Positions 7,832-17,151 are shown, numbered from the stretch's first letter. The stretch is DNA of 18,786 nucleotides from an uncultured Candidatus Pelagibacter sp. (GCA_937897125.1 CALCPL010000036.1:1-18786), one strand, 5' to 3'. Notes: a model not told the origin generated them from the letters alone. Made by a program: numbers and translations.

Positions 7832-10711
7832 TTAAATCTTTAACTTCTTTTTAAATTTTTCTTCCAGCATGGGTTTTAAGAATTCACCAGTATAACTACC
7901 TTTTATTTTGATAATATCCTCAGGTTTACCCTCTGCGATAATATTTCCACCTTTGACACCACCTTCAGGACCCATATCAACGATATAATCAGCTGTTTTG
8001 ATTACATCCAAATTATGCTCAATAACAACAACTGTATTTCCTAGAGCTACAAATGTATGAAGTATTTCTAGTAGTTTTTTAATATCATGTTGATGAAGAC
8101 CCGTTGTTGGTTCATCTAATATGTACATGGTTCTTCCTGTAGATCTTTTTGATAATTCCTTAGCTAATTTAATACGTTGAGCTTCACCACCAGATAGTGT
8201 TGTTGCCTGCTGTCCAATCTTTATATACCCAAGGCCTACTTTTTTTAGTGTTAATAGTTTTGTTTTAATATTTGAAATATTTTCGAAATACTCACATCCC
8301 TCGTCTACAGACATATCCAATACATCGGCAATACTTTTATCTTTAAATTTTATCTCAAGAGTTTCTCTATTGTACCTGGTTCCCTTGCATTCATCACACT
8401 GGATATAAACATCAGGTAAGAAGTGCATCTCGTATGTAATTACACCATCACCTTCACAAGCTTCACATCTTCCACCTTTAACATTAAAAGAAAATCTGCC
8501 TGGCTTATATCCTCTTGTTTTTGACTCTGGTAGTGCTGTAAACCAATCTCTAATGGGGCCAAAAGCTCCTGTATAAGTTGCTGGGTTTGATCTAGGTGTT
8601 CTTCCAATAGGAGACTGATCTATATCAATTATTTTATCTATAAGCTCAACACCTTTATAACTCTTAAACTCTTTAGGGACTTTTCTAGCTTTGTTATTCA
8701 AGGTTAAATTTAATGCATGATATAATGTTTGTAATATTAGTGTTGATTTACCGCTACCTGAAACACCAGTTACGCAAGTAAAACTTCCTGTTGGAATTTT
8801 AAGATTAACGTTGTTCAAGTTATTTCCACTAGCACCATTAATTTCAACAAATCTTCCATTTTTTGCAAGCCTTCTGGTTCTTGGAATTTCTATATACTTT
8901 TTATGAGATAAGTATTGACCAGTAATACTGTTTTTATTTTTTAGTATTTCATCATAAGTACCTTGTGCAATTATTTCACCACCATTAGTTCCAGCTTCTG
9001 GACCCATATCTATTATATGATCTGCATTTTCCATAGTTTCCGTATCATGCTCAACAACAATTACAGTGTTACCTAAATCTCTCAGTCTTTTTAATGCATT
9101 TATTAATTTAACATTATCCTTTTGATGCAATCCAATAGAAGGTTCATCAAGAACATATAATACACCAGTTAATCCAGAACCAATTTGTGATGCGAGTCTT
9201 ATTCTTTGAGCCTCACCTCCAGAAAGAGTTCCTGACTCTCTCGATAATGTTAAATATTCAAGCCCAACATTTAAAAGGAACGTTAGTCTTTCATTAATTT
9301 CTTTTAAAATATGTTCTGCTATCTTAAATTGTCGTTTATCAAGGTTTTGCTCTAAACCTTTGAACCATTTAGCTGCATCTAGAATAGATTTTTTAGTTAC
9401 TTCGCTTATATTCTGATTATCAATTTTAACACATAAGGCTTCTTCTTTTAATCTATTACCGTTACATCCTTCACAAGCAGAATCAGATTGGTATTCAGCT
9501 ATCGCTTCTCTTTTCCATTCACTATCAGATTCAAGAAATCTTCTTTCAAGATTATTTATTACACCTTCAAAAGTTTTTTTATGAGAATATTTTTCATAAC
9601 CATCGTCATAAACAAACTTAATTTCTTCTTCATCCGATCCAAACAATATTACATCTCTAAATTTTTTTGGAAGTTTTTTCCATCTCTCATCTAAAGAAAT
9701 TCCATAATGTTTAGCAATAGAGGCTAAGGTTTGAGCATAATATAGTGTTGTTGATTTGGCCCATGGTTCTATAGCACCATCTGCTATACTTTTTTTCTCA
9801 TCAGGAACTACTAAATTTGGATCTACATTCAATTTAATACCTATACCTTCACATTCTGCGCACGCTCCGTACGGACTATTAAAAGAAAAAAGTCTTGGCT
9901 CAATCTCTTCAATTGTAAAACCACTTTCTGGACAGGCAAATTTTGTAGAATAAATTAATTTTTCAATTTTTCTAAATTTTTGTGGCAATGTTTCATCTTC
10001 ATACTCAACAAATACCAATCCATTTGATAAATTTACAGCTGTCTCAATACTTTCAGCAAGTCTATTACCAAGATTGGAATTCAAAACAATTCTATCAACT
10101 AAAACAGATATATCATGCTTGAGTTTTTTATCTAAATTAGGTGCATTGTCTATTTCGTATATGACTTCATCAATTTTAATTTTTCTAAAACCTCTTCTTT
10201 TATAGCTTAAAATATCTTTTCTATACTCACCCTTACGACCTCTGACCACAGGAGCAAAAATATAAATTGTAGATTTTTTTGGTAATTTTTTTATTAAATC
10301 AACAATCTGTGTAATTGTTTGTGATGTAATTGGCTTTCCTGTGAATGGTGAGTAGGGAACACCAGCCCTTGCATACAACACCCTCATATAGTCATAAATT
10401 TCAGTAACTGTTGCAACAGTTGACCTTGGATTTTTAGATGTATTTTTTTGCTCTATGGCTATTGCAGGACTTAATCCCTCGATAAGATCAACATTTGGTT
10501 TTTTCATTTTATCCAAAAATTGACGAGCATAAGCTGATAAACTTTCAACATATCTTCTTTGTCCTTCTGCATAGACAGTGTCAAATGCTAGTGAGGATTT
10601 TCCCGAACCAGAAAGACCAGTAATTACAACAAATTGATCTTTGGGTATTTCTACAGAAACATTCTTTAAATTATGCTCCTTTGCACCCTTGATAACTATC
10701 TTTTTGATCAT
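7832..10711 (-). CDS. uvrA: Excinuclease ABC subunit A
   Basis: UvrA is the damage-recognition ATPase of nucleotide excision repair; a UvrA dimer loads UvrB at lesions. The 959-residue protein has two ABC modules. Walker A motifs are GLSGSGKS (residues 32-39) and GVSGSGKST (about 648-656). Both modules show the ABC signature LSGGEAQRI and Walker B/D-loop sequences [10 protein letters not shown] and [10 protein letters not shown]. The first zinc module has Cys260, Ser263, Cys284 and Cys287; the usual second Cys is Ser, a change I recall from other alphaproteobacteria. The later CEGCNG and CEACEG...CDECKG modules are intact. It is transcribed away from ssb, with an 89-base shared upstream region. 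No uvrB or uvrC is in the window. Confidence 0.98.
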   Translation of the reverse strand: MIKKIVIKGAKEHNLKNVSVEIPKDQFVVITGLSGSGKSSLAFDTVYAEGQRRYVESLSAYARQFLDKMKKPNVDLIEGLSPAIAIEQKNTSKNPRSTVATVTEIYDYMRVLYARAGVPYSPFTGKPITSQTITQIVDLIKKLPKKSTIYIFAPVVRGRKGEYRKDILSYKRRGFRKIKIDEVIYEIDNAPNLDKKLKHDISVLVDRIVLNSNLGNRLAESIETAVNLSNGLVFVEYEDETLPQKFRKIEKLIYSTKFACPESGFTIEEIEPRLFSFNSPYGACAECEGIGIKLNVDPNLVVPDEKKSIADGAIEPWAKSTTLYYAQTLASIAKHYGISLDERWKKLPKKFRDVILFGSDEEEIKFVYDDGYEKYSHKKTFEGVINNLERRFLESDSEWKREAIAEYQSDSACEGCNGNRLKEEALCVKIDNQNISEVTKKSILDAAKWFKGLEQNLDKRQFKIAEHILKEINERLTFLLNVGLEYLTLSRESGTLSGGEAQRIRLASQIGSGLTGVLYVLDEPSIGLHQKDNVKLINALKRLRDLGNTVIVVEHDTETMENADHIIDMGPEAGTNGGEIIAQGTYDEILKNKNSITGQYLSHKKYIEIPRTRRLAKNGRFVEINGASGNNLNNVNLKIPTGSFTCVTGVSGSGKSTLILQTLYHALNLTLNNKARKVPKEFKSYKGVELIDKIIDIDQSPIGRTPRSNPATYTGAFGPIRDWFTALPESKTRGYKPGRFSFNVKGGRCEACEGDGVITYEMHFLPDVYIQCDECKGTRYNRETLEIKFKDKSIADVLDMSVDEGCEYFENISNIKTKLLTLKKVGLGYIKIGQQATTLSGGEAQRIKLAKELSKRSTGRTMYILDEPTTGLHQHDIKKLLEILHTFVALGNTVVVIEHNLDVIKTADYIVDMGPEGGVKGGNIIAEGKPEDIIKIKGSYTGEFLKPMLEEKFKKKLKI

Positions 10712-10749
10712 AATTTTAGTTGCTTTAAATTAATAAAATTAATATTGAG

Positions 10750-10767
10750 TTTATATTGTGATATAAA
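10750..10767. promoter_or_regulatory. Palindrome in the divergent uvrA/ssb promoter region; possible back-to-back -10 boxes
   Basis: TTTATAT-TGTG-ATATAAA is a perfect 7-base inverted repeat with a 4-base spacer, in the 89-base region between uvrA (minus) and ssb (plus). Each arm contains TATAAA reading outwards: 10762-10767 towards ssb and 10755-10750 towards uvrA. Each could be a -10 box giving a 5' leader of about 25-35 bases. A weak TTAATA at 10739-10744 is 17 bases upstream of the ssb-side box. The region is so AT-rich that chance is a serious alternative. No alphaproteobacterial SOS box (GTTC-N7-GTTC) is present. Confidence 0.3.
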
Positions 10768-10800
10768 ACTAAATAAATAAATAAACACTTATAAAATATT

Positions 10801-11262
10801 ATGGCTGGAAGTTTAAATAAAGTATTATTAATTGGGCGATTAGGCGCAGACCCAGAAATCAAACAAATGTCGAATGGCAAAAGTCTTGCTACCTTAAGTT
10901 TAGCTACTAGCCAATCTTGGAAAGATAAAGCAACTGGCGAAAAAAAAGAAAAAACAGAATGGCACCGAATAGTTGTATTTAATGAAGGGTTAGTCAATGT
11001 TGTTCAGCAATATTTGAAAAAAGGTGCTCAAATTTATGTTGAGGGACAGATAACGACTAGAAAATGGAAAGATGAACAATCTGGTCAAGACAAGTATTCA
11101 ACTGAAATTGTAATTCAAGGATACAATTCTTCACTTACTATGTTGGGTGGTGGAAACACTGGCGGTGGTGGTATTCAAAATGATAATTCGCAAGCTGTTG
11201 CTAGCAATCCTGATGATAGCCCCCAAGCCCCTAATGATATGGATGACGAAATTCCATTTTAG
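10801..11262 (+). CDS. ssb: Single-stranded DNA-binding protein
   Basis: SSB coats single-stranded DNA in replication, repair and recombination and recruits partners through its C-terminal tip. The OB-fold covers residues 1 to about 112, starting [17 protein letters not shown] and including the ssDNA-contacting WHRIVVF and [12 protein letters not shown] Gly/Asn/Gln-rich linker follows, and the protein ends in the acidic partner-binding tip MDDEIPF. The length, 153 residues, is typical. No Shine-Dalgarno site is visible before the ATG at 10801; the preceding bases are TATAAAATATT. It is divergent from uvrA, an arrangement also seen in E. coli, and five bases upstream of gyrA, with which it is probably co-transcribed. 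Confidence 0.97.
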   Translation: MAGSLNKVLLIGRLGADPEIKQMSNGKSLATLSLATSQSWKDKATGEKKEKTEWHRIVVFNEGLVNVVQQYLKKGAQIYVEGQITTRKWKDEQSGQDKYSTEIVIQGYNSSLTMLGGGNTGGGGIQNDNSQAVASNPDDSPQAPNDMDDEIPF

Positions 11263-11267
11263 TTTCT

Positions 11268-13817
11268 ATGAAAGACACAGAAATACCTAAAGACAAAAAT
11301 ATTAAACTTATCTCAATGCATGATGAGATGAGCTCATCGTACTTGTCATATGCAATGAGTGTAATTGTGAGTAGGGCTCTTCCTGATGTCAGAGATGGAC
11401 TTAAACCAGTTCATAGAAGAATATTATTTGCCATGTATAAAGGTGGCTACGATTGGTCAAAACAATTTAGAAAATCTGCAAGAATAGTTGGGGATGTTAT
11501 TGGTAAATATCACCCACATGGAGATCAATCTGTTTATGACGCTCTTGTCAGAATGGTTCAAGATTTTTCTATGAGTTTACCTCTTGTTCAAGGCCAAGGT
11601 AACTTTGGATCTATTGATGGAGATCCAGCTGCGGCTATGAGATATACGGAAACAAGATTAGCTAAAGTTTCTCAATACTTAATTGATGATATAGAAAAAA
11701 ATACTGTTGATTATAAAAGTAATTACGATGAAACTGAAAAAGAACCAACAGTTTTACCTGCTCAATATCCTAATTTACTAGTAAACGGTGCAGGTGGTAT
11801 TGCTGTGGGAATGGCTACAAGCATTCCTCCACATAATTTAGGTGAAATTATAGATGGAACATTAGCTTTAATTGAAAATAAAGATGTTAAAATTAAAGAG
11901 TTAATGAAACATATACCAGGTCCTGATTTTCCAACAGGTGGTGTCATCATTGGAAAAGAAATTATTAAAGCTGGATATAATGTGGGTCGTGGGTCATTTA
12001 AAATTAGAGGTGAAATTAGTGTTGAAGCACAAAAAAATGGTAGAGAGAGACTCGTTATAACTTCTGTGCCATATCAGGTAAATAAATCAGTTTTAAATGA
12101 GAGAATTGCCCAACTTGTTAGAGAGAAAAAAATAGAGGGAATAAAAGATATTAGAGACGAATCTAACAGAGAAGGGATTAGAGTTGCTATTGATTTAAGA
12201 AATGGTGTTGAACCAGAAACTATTAAAAGATTACTTTATAAAAATACATCTATAGAAAGCTCTTTTGGCTTTAACACTTTAGCTATTGTTGACGGCAAAC
12301 CTAAAATTTGTAATTTAAAAGAATTTTTATCAAATTTCTTAACATTCCGTGAAGATGTAGTAATCAAAAAAACTAAGTTTGATTTAAAAAAAGCTGAAGA
12401 CAGAGCTCACATCCTTATTGGATTATCAGTATCTGTTGAGAACTTAGATAAGATTATAAAAATTATACGGTCTTCAAAAACTCCTGATGATGCTAAAAAA
12501 TCATTATTAAGCACTAAGTGGAAAATAAATAAATCTTTAAAGCTAATTTCACTTGTTGAAGATAAAAAGGGAAAAAATTTATACTCACTAACCGATCCTC
12601 AAGTAATTGCTATTTTAGAACTTAGACTTCAAAAACTTACAGCTCTTGGAATTAATGAAATAGAAGTCGAAATTAAGAAATTAGCTGACCTGATTAAAGG
12701 TTATAAAAAAATAATTAATTCTAAAAAAGAACTTTTAAACGTAATAAGTGAAGAGCTTAAAACTATCAAAGAAAAGTTTGCAGTTCCAAGAAGAACTAAA
12801 ATTATAGATGCCGTTTTAAACTATGATATCGAAGAGACCATTCAAAAAGAAGAAGTGATTATTACAGTTACTCTTCAGGGCTACATTAAAAGAGGAGCTT
12901 TAAGTAGTGTCAAACAACAAAAAAGAGGTGGTAAAGGAAAATCTGGGATCACAACGAGAGATGAAGATTCTGTGGTTCAAACCTTATCAGTTAACACTCG
13001 TACTTCTGTTCTTTTCTTTTCAACAGAAGGACTTGTTTATAAAATTAAAGCTTGGAAAATACCTGAAGGATCAACTACATCAAAAGGTAAATCTCTATTC
13101 AACATCTTACCATTAAAAAATCATCAATCTATCAGTTCAATAATGCCATTTCCTGATGATGAGAGCGATATGAAAAATCTTCAAATTGTTTTTGCTACTG
13201 CTAAAGGTAAAGTTAGAAAAAATAGCCTAGAAGATTTTTCTTCAATTAATTCAGCTGGAAAAATTGCAATAAAATTAGATCCTAATGACAAAATCGTAGG
13301 TGTTGAAATTTGTAAGGATGATCAAGATGTAATGTTAAGTACAAAAAATGGTAAATGCATTAGATTTGAATCAAAAAAACTAAGAATATTTAAGGGTAGA
13401 TCGTCCAAAGGTATTAAGGGTATAGAGTTATCACCTAATGATGAAATTGTTTCTCTTTCAATAGCAAATAAAGAAAAAACAAAAAAAGATTCAAAGTCTG
13501 ATGAAAGATTTGTTTTATCTATTACAGAAAATGGATACGGGAAAAAAACTCTGAACAATGAATATAGAGTTACCAATAGAGGTGGTAAGGGTATAATTGG
13601 AATTATTAACTCACCAAGAAACGGTAGTATATGTTCCTCATTTCCAGTTATTGAAGGAGATGATGTAATGATTTCAACAAATAAAGGAAGAGTGATTAGA
13701 GTTGCTGTTAAAGAAATCAGAACAGCAGGAAGAAATACTCAAGGTGTAAGAATTATCAAATTATCTGGTGATGAAAAAGTTGTTTCAGCAATAAAAATTG
13801 ATGATAACTTGGAGTAA
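11268..13817 (+). CDS. gyrA: DNA gyrase subunit A
   Basis: GyrA is the DNA-cleaving and wrapping subunit of gyrase, which introduces negative supercoils. The 849-residue protein shows [19 protein letters not shown] (39-57), the DNA-gate helix [13 protein letters not shown] (79-91) and the catalytic Tyr126 in AAMRYTE. The C-terminal beta-pinwheel carries the GyrA box QKRGGKG (551-557), which separates GyrA from ParC, and a later blade with [10 protein letters not shown]. The residue equivalent to E. coli Ser83 in the quinolone pocket is Gln87; Asp91 (E. coli Asp87) is kept. The gene starts five bases after ssb, and its stop shares one base with the coaD start (TAATG). gyrB is not in the window. 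Confidence 0.97.
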   Translation: MKDTEIPKDKNIKLISMHDEMSSSYLSYAMSVIVSRALPDVRDGLKPVHRRILFAMYKGGYDWSKQFRKSARIVGDVIGKYHPHGDQSVYDALVRMVQDFSMSLPLVQGQGNFGSIDGDPAAAMRYTETRLAKVSQYLIDDIEKNTVDYKSNYDETEKEPTVLPAQYPNLLVNGAGGIAVGMATSIPPHNLGEIIDGTLALIENKDVKIKELMKHIPGPDFPTGGVIIGKEIIKAGYNVGRGSFKIRGEISVEAQKNGRERLVITSVPYQVNKSVLNERIAQLVREKKIEGIKDIRDESNREGIRVAIDLRNGVEPETIKRLLYKNTSIESSFGFNTLAIVDGKPKICNLKEFLSNFLTFREDVVIKKTKFDLKKAEDRAHILIGLSVSVENLDKIIKIIRSSKTPDDAKKSLLSTKWKINKSLKLISLVEDKKGKNLYSLTDPQVIAILELRLQKLTALGINEIEVEIKKLADLIKGYKKIINSKKELLNVISEELKTIKEKFAVPRRTKIIDAVLNYDIEETIQKEEVIITVTLQGYIKRGALSSVKQQKRGGKGKSGITTRDEDSVVQTLSVNTRTSVLFFSTEGLVYKIKAWKIPEGSTTSKGKSLFNILPLKNHQSISSIMPFPDDESDMKNLQIVFATAKGKVRKNSLEDFSSINSAGKIAIKLDPNDKIVGVEICKDDQDVMLSTKNGKCIRFESKKLRIFKGRSSKGIKGIELSPNDEIVSLSIANKEKTKKDSKSDERFVLSITENGYGKKTLNNEYRVTNRGGKGIIGIINSPRNGSICSSFPVIEGDDVMISTNKGRVIRVAVKEIRTAGRNTQGVRIIKLSGDEKVVSAIKIDDNLE

Positions 13818-14311
13818 TGAAAAAAGTTGCCGTATATCCTGGAACATTTGACCCAATAACCTTTGGTCATATTGATGTAATTAAAAAAGCTTTAAAATTA
13901 TTTGATAAAGTAATTATTGCTGCTTCCGAGGGTACTAATAAAAATTACCTTTTCAATTCACTTGAAAGAATACAGTTAATTAAAAAAGCCCTATTTGTTG
14001 ATTTAAAGTTTGATAAAAAAAGAATTGAAGTTATTTCATTTACATCATTAACAACTGATTTATGTAAAAAATACAAATCTAATATTATTTTAAGAGGTCT
14101 AAGAGCTGTATCTGACTTTGAATATGAATTTCAATTAGCTGGAATGAATAGAAAATTAAGCAACAATATAGAAACAATCTTTTTAATGTCTGATGTTGAA
14201 AATCAAATTATTTCATCAAGATTTGTTAAAGAAATAGTGAGACTAAAAGGTGATATAAAAAAATTTACTACAAAAAGTACAATAAAGTCTTTAAAAGAGA
14301 AATATGAATAA
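13817..14311 (+). CDS. coaD: Phosphopantetheine adenylyltransferase
   Basis: CoaD transfers AMP from ATP to 4'-phosphopantetheine, giving dephospho-CoA, the penultimate step of coenzyme A synthesis. The 164-residue protein is of usual length. It starts with KKVAVYPGTFDPITFGHIDVI, containing the nucleotidyltransferase TxGH motif (Thr15-His18). ILRGLRAVSDFEYEFQLAGMNRKL is the pantetheine/ATP-binding helix region, and IISSRFVKEIVRLKGDI matches the ISS(S/T)xVRE motif near the C-terminus. Its ATG overlaps the gyrA stop by one base, and its 3' end overlaps the cyclophilin gene by 8 bases, so it is embedded in a tightly coupled operon. The gyrA-coaD-ppi-tgt order is familiar from alphaproteobacteria. 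Confidence 0.97.
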   Translation: MKKVAVYPGTFDPITFGHIDVIKKALKLFDKVIIAASEGTNKNYLFNSLERIQLIKKALFVDLKFDKKRIEVISFTSLTTDLCKKYKSNIILRGLRAVSDFEYEFQLAGMNRKLSNNIETIFLMSDVENQIISSRFVKEIVRLKGDIKKFTTKSTIKSLKEKYE

Positions 14312-14858
14312 ATTTATAACAAAATTTTTAATTTTATTTTTTATACTAACCAATAATATAATCGCAGAGGAGAATATAATGATTTTAAAACTTAAAGATG
14401 GAGATATTAAGATAGAGCTTTTTGAAGATGTGGCACCTAACCATGTTAAAAGAATTAAACAATTAGCAAAAGACGGTAAATACGATGGTGTTGTATTTCA
14501 CAGAGTAATTGATGGTTTTATGGCTCAAACGGGTGACGTACAGTTTGGTAACTCTTCTAATGATCAATTTGATTTAAAAAGAGCAGGTATGGGTGGTTCT
14601 GATTTACCAGATCTTAAAGAAGAATTCAGCGACTTGCCTCATGAAAGAGGAACATTATCTATGGCTAGATCACAAGATCCAAACAGTGCTAATAGTCAAT
14701 TCTTTATTTGCTTCAAAGAAGCATCATTCCTAGATAGACAATACACTGTTTTTGGTAAAGTTATTGAAGGGATGGAGATAGTCGATAAAATTAAAAGAGG
14801 TGATCAAAATAATAACGGTTCTGTTTCTAACCCAGATAAAATTATCAGCTTTAAATAG
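14304..14858 (+). CDS. Cyclophilin-type peptidyl-prolyl cis-trans isomerase with signal peptide
   Basis: Cyclophilins speed up proline isomerisation during protein folding. The core is complete: FHRVIDGFMAQTGD (65-78) gives the catalytic Arg67, Phe72 and Gln75, SQFFI (131-135) and LDRQYTVFGKV (143-153) complete the pocket. The long RAGMGGSDLPDLKEEF insertion (93-108) is typical of alphaproteobacterial members. The N-terminus looks like a Sec signal peptide: basic MNKFITK, hydrophobic FLILFFILTNNIIA, and possible cleavage after Ala21, so a periplasmic location is expected. However, an in-frame ATG at 14379 (Met26) starts exactly where cytoplasmic cyclophilins start and has a strong Shine-Dalgarno site, so a second, cytoplasmic form is possible. 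The upstream ATG overlaps coaD by 8 bases and has a weaker AAAGAGA. Confidence 0.93.
   Translation: MNKFITKFLILFFILTNNIIAEENIMILKLKDGDIKIELFEDVAPNHVKRIKQLAKDGKYDGVVFHRVIDGFMAQTGDVQFGNSSNDQFDLKRAGMGGSDLPDLKEEFSDLPHERGTLSMARSQDPNSANSQFFICFKEASFLDRQYTVFGKVIEGMEIVDKIKRGDQNNNGSVSNPDKIISFK
14366..14373 (+). promoter_or_regulatory. Strong internal Shine-Dalgarno site in the cyclophilin gene
   Basis: AGAGGAGA lies within the codons for Ala21-Glu-Glu of the cyclophilin. Its GGAG is six bases before an in-frame ATG at 14379, an ideal spacing. The two Glu codons are both GAG in a genome that clearly prefers GAA. It is one of the best ribosome binding sites in the window and may drive synthesis of a form without the signal peptide. 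Confidence 0.5.
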
Positions 14859-14875
14859 AGTTAATACATATTTTA

Positions 14876-15988
14876 ATGGCATTAAAAAATTTCAAATTTA
14901 ATGTCATTGAAAATGATAAGTTTGCCAGAGCTGGTATTATTGAAACTCATAGAGGTAACATTCAAACACCTGCCTTCATGCCTGTTGGTACTCAAGCAAC
15001 CGTAAAAGCTTGCCTTATTGACGATGTTATTAAAACAGGTTCTGAAATAATTTTATCTAACACCTATCACTTAATGATTAGACCAGGTGTGGAAAGAATA
15101 ATTTCTGCAGGAGGACTTCATAAATTTATGAATTGTAAGCTTCCCATACTTACAGATTCTGGTGGATTTCAAGTTATGTCTCTTTCAAAATTAAACAAAG
15201 TAGACAGAGAGAAAGGTGCAATATTTAACTCTCATGTAGATGGTAAAAAATTTATATTAAGCCCCGAAGAAAGCATTAGAGTTCAAAAAGGGTTAGGCTC
15301 AGATATTGTTATGATCATGGATGAGTGTCCCAAAAAAACTACCGATTATGATGTAATAAATAAATCTATGGAACTATCCATATATTGGGCTGAAAGATCT
15401 AAAATAGCTTTTGGTTCAAACCCACATAAAGCTTTATTTGGAATAGTCCAGGGTGGATTATTTAAAGATTTAAGAATTAAATCTCTTAATGAGTTAATCA
15501 AAATTAGTTTTGATGGATATGCCATTGGGGGACTTGCTGTAGGAGAAAGTCAAAATGAAATGTTTAGCGTACTAGATGATTTAAAAAATATTATGCCTAA
15601 TGATAAACCTAGATACTTAATGGGTGTAGGAACCCCAGCTGATATTCTGGGGGCTGTTAAAAGAGGTGTTGATATGTTTGACTGTGTAATGCCTACGAGA
15701 TCTGGAAGAACCGGTTTAGCTTTTACTTGGAAAGGTCGTATAAATATTAAAAATAATAAATTTAAAAATGACAATGAGCCTCTTGATCTTAATTGCTCTA
15801 ATCTAAATCTTAACAAGTATTCAAAAAACTATCTAAACCATCTATTTAATACGAATGAAATACTGGGTTCTACACTTTTAACCCTACATAACATCAACTT
15901 TTATCAAGAATTAATGTCTTCTATTAGAGAAAATATTAAAAAAGGTACATTTGATAAATTCCACGATGAATACATTGATAAGTTGTAA
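14876..15988 (+). CDS. tgt: Queuine/preQ1 tRNA-ribosyltransferase with a degraded zinc site
   Basis: Bacterial Tgt exchanges guanine 34 of GUN-anticodon tRNAs for preQ1, a step in queuosine synthesis. The 370-residue TIM-barrel protein has the key catalytic parts: TDSGGFQVMSL with general-base Asp94, DEC (149-151), GIVQGGL, GYAIGGLAVGE, and FDCVMPTRSGRTG with nucleophile Asp269. The zinc site near the C-terminus is not standard: the CxCxxC motif reads C307-S-N309-L-N-L312, so two of three Cys ligands are gone, while His338 remains at the expected distance in TLHN. Flanking KYSKNYLNHL and NEILGSTLL are well conserved, so this is not a frameshift. It starts 17 bases after the cyclophilin; queA, often between them in relatives, is absent here. 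Confidence 0.95.
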   Translation: MALKNFKFNVIENDKFARAGIIETHRGNIQTPAFMPVGTQATVKACLIDDVIKTGSEIILSNTYHLMIRPGVERIISAGGLHKFMNCKLPILTDSGGFQVMSLSKLNKVDREKGAIFNSHVDGKKFILSPEESIRVQKGLGSDIVMIMDECPKKTTDYDVINKSMELSIYWAERSKIAFGSNPHKALFGIVQGGLFKDLRIKSLNELIKISFDGYAIGGLAVGESQNEMFSVLDDLKNIMPNDKPRYLMGVGTPADILGAVKRGVDMFDCVMPTRSGRTGLAFTWKGRINIKNNKFKNDNEPLDLNCSNLNLNKYSKNYLNHLFNTNEILGSTLLTLHNINFYQELMSSIRENIKKGTFDKFHDEYIDKL

Positions 15989-16188
15989 TTTAAATATTTG
16001 CAATTTGTGATGTTATGGAATAAATAATTGTTTTTTGGTAATAAAAATTATTTAAGTTTGATATTTTTTTATTGTTTAAATTTTTAAGTGTAAAGAAATT
16101 TAAAAATTTTAAAGAAGACTTCACCAAAAGTTTTTTTTTAAAATTAAATAAAAAAAAACATTTATCATAACTTTATTAATTTATATGT
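15989..16188. other. Gene-free AT-rich stretch between tgt and tRNA-Lys
   Basis: This 200-base stretch is the longest without a gene. It holds only A/T-rich low-complexity sequence. A 9-base inverted repeat made only of A and T (16021-16029 with 16046-16054) is not followed by a T run. A run of nine T at 16131-16139 follows a small GAAGACTTC palindrome (16114-16122) too far upstream to form a standard terminator. It should contain the tgt transcript end and the tRNA promoter; TTATCA/TTATAT-type sequences at 16162-16186 are candidates, but I cannot choose boxes with confidence. No convincing ORF is seen. Confidence 0.5.
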
Positions 16189-16264
<76 letters not shown>

Positions 16265-16284
16265 CTAAAATAATCTCTTAAATA

Positions 16285-17112
16285 TTAACTAATTGTAATC
16301 GGTGGATAGTCTAGAATGACACTATTTTCCCATTCTGATAAATCTTTTATTCTTTTAGAGGATGATGGGTGTGTGCTCATAAATTGAGGGGGTTCTTTGC
16401 CTTTATTTTCTGCTTTCATTCTTTCCCATAACTTTTTAGTTTCCCTGATATCAAAACCAGATAATGATGCAAAAATCATTCCCAGGTAATCAGCCTCACT
16501 TTCTTGGGTTCTTGAGAAAGGATTCATTATTCCTATTTGGGATAATAGTCCTACGGTGTTCATGCCAGTTGCTTGATTGATCTGTCCTAATTTTCCACCT
16601 GTAAAAATATCAATCAAAGATGTCCCAGTTTGCAAAAGTACACCTCTACTTGCTCTTTCAACTGAATGTTTAGCAACAGCATGCGCAATTTCATGACCCA
16701 TAACTGATGCAAGACCATTTGTATTTTTTGTAACATCAAGTATTCCTGTGTACACAGCAATTTTTCCACCAGGCATACACCAAGCATTTTTAACTTTTTT
16801 ATTATCTATTAAAATATATTCCCAATCAAAATTAACAGTAGGATCGTTTAAACCCACTCTATAAAAATATTCAGATATAGAGTCTTCCATTCTTTTTCCA
16901 ATATCTTTAATTTCATTTAGTGTTTTAGTGTCATCACTCATTTTCTCTTTTTCTTTAACCTTTTCAAAAATTTGAGCTGCTTGAGCGTTTAATTTGGATT
17001 CAGGTATAATTTTTAATTGCCTTCTGTCTGTTATTGGTGCTGTAGAACAAGCGCCAAGCATCAAGCCTGAACATCCACACCCAACATAATTTAAAAATTT
17101 TCTTCTATTCAT
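16285..17112 (-). CDS. M48 family metalloprotease lipoprotein (LoiP/YcaL-like) with twin-arginine signal
   Basis: A 275-residue zinc metalloprotease of the Oma1/LoiP/BepA branch of family M48, probably involved in envelope protein quality control. The zinc site is HEIAH (His140, Glu141, His144) within VMGHEIAHAVAKHSVERASR, with the third ligand Glu204 in ESEAD. STHPSSSKRI near residue 245 is the typical C-terminal motif. The N-terminus MNRRKFLNYVGCGCSGLMLGAC has a lipobox LGAC with Cys22 as the lipidated residue. It also has a twin-arginine motif NRRKFL, so it may be exported by the Tat system encoded at 1980-3164. Lipidation would place it at the periplasmic face of a membrane. Peptidase membership is certain; the exact orthologue is not. 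Confidence 0.92.
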   Translation of the reverse strand: MNRRKFLNYVGCGCSGLMLGACSTAPITDRRQLKIIPESKLNAQAAQIFEKVKEKEKMSDDTKTLNEIKDIGKRMEDSISEYFYRVGLNDPTVNFDWEYILIDNKKVKNAWCMPGGKIAVYTGILDVTKNTNGLASVMGHEIAHAVAKHSVERASRGVLLQTGTSLIDIFTGGKLGQINQATGMNTVGLLSQIGIMNPFSRTQESEADYLGMIFASLSGFDIRETKKLWERMKAENKGKEPPQFMSTHPSSSKRIKDLSEWENSVILDYPPITIS

Positions 17113-17151
17113 TTTATTAAAATTTTGATAATCATATAAATATATACTTTT

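Noticed and set aside
10192..10287. UvrA first zinc module with Ser263 in place of a Cys, as a sign of a broken protein
   Set aside because: CPxSGF is, from memory, common in alphaproteobacterial UvrA, and all other motifs are intact. It is a lineage feature.
10725..10997. 90-codon minus-strand ORF across the uvrA-ssb gap and ssb
   Set aside because: It overlaps the well-supported ssb gene on the opposite strand, has no recognisable domain and would block both divergent promoters; it is a shadow of ssb.
16021..16054. Possible terminator after tgt (9-base inverted repeat)
   Set aside because: The stem is only A-T pairs with a 16-base loop and no following T run; such repeats are expected by chance in sequence this AT-rich.
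17125..17146. Sigma-70 promoter (TTGATA and TATATA) before the small ORF
   Set aside because: The boxes are only 10 bases apart, too close for a normal promoter, and similar A/T strings occur throughout the window.
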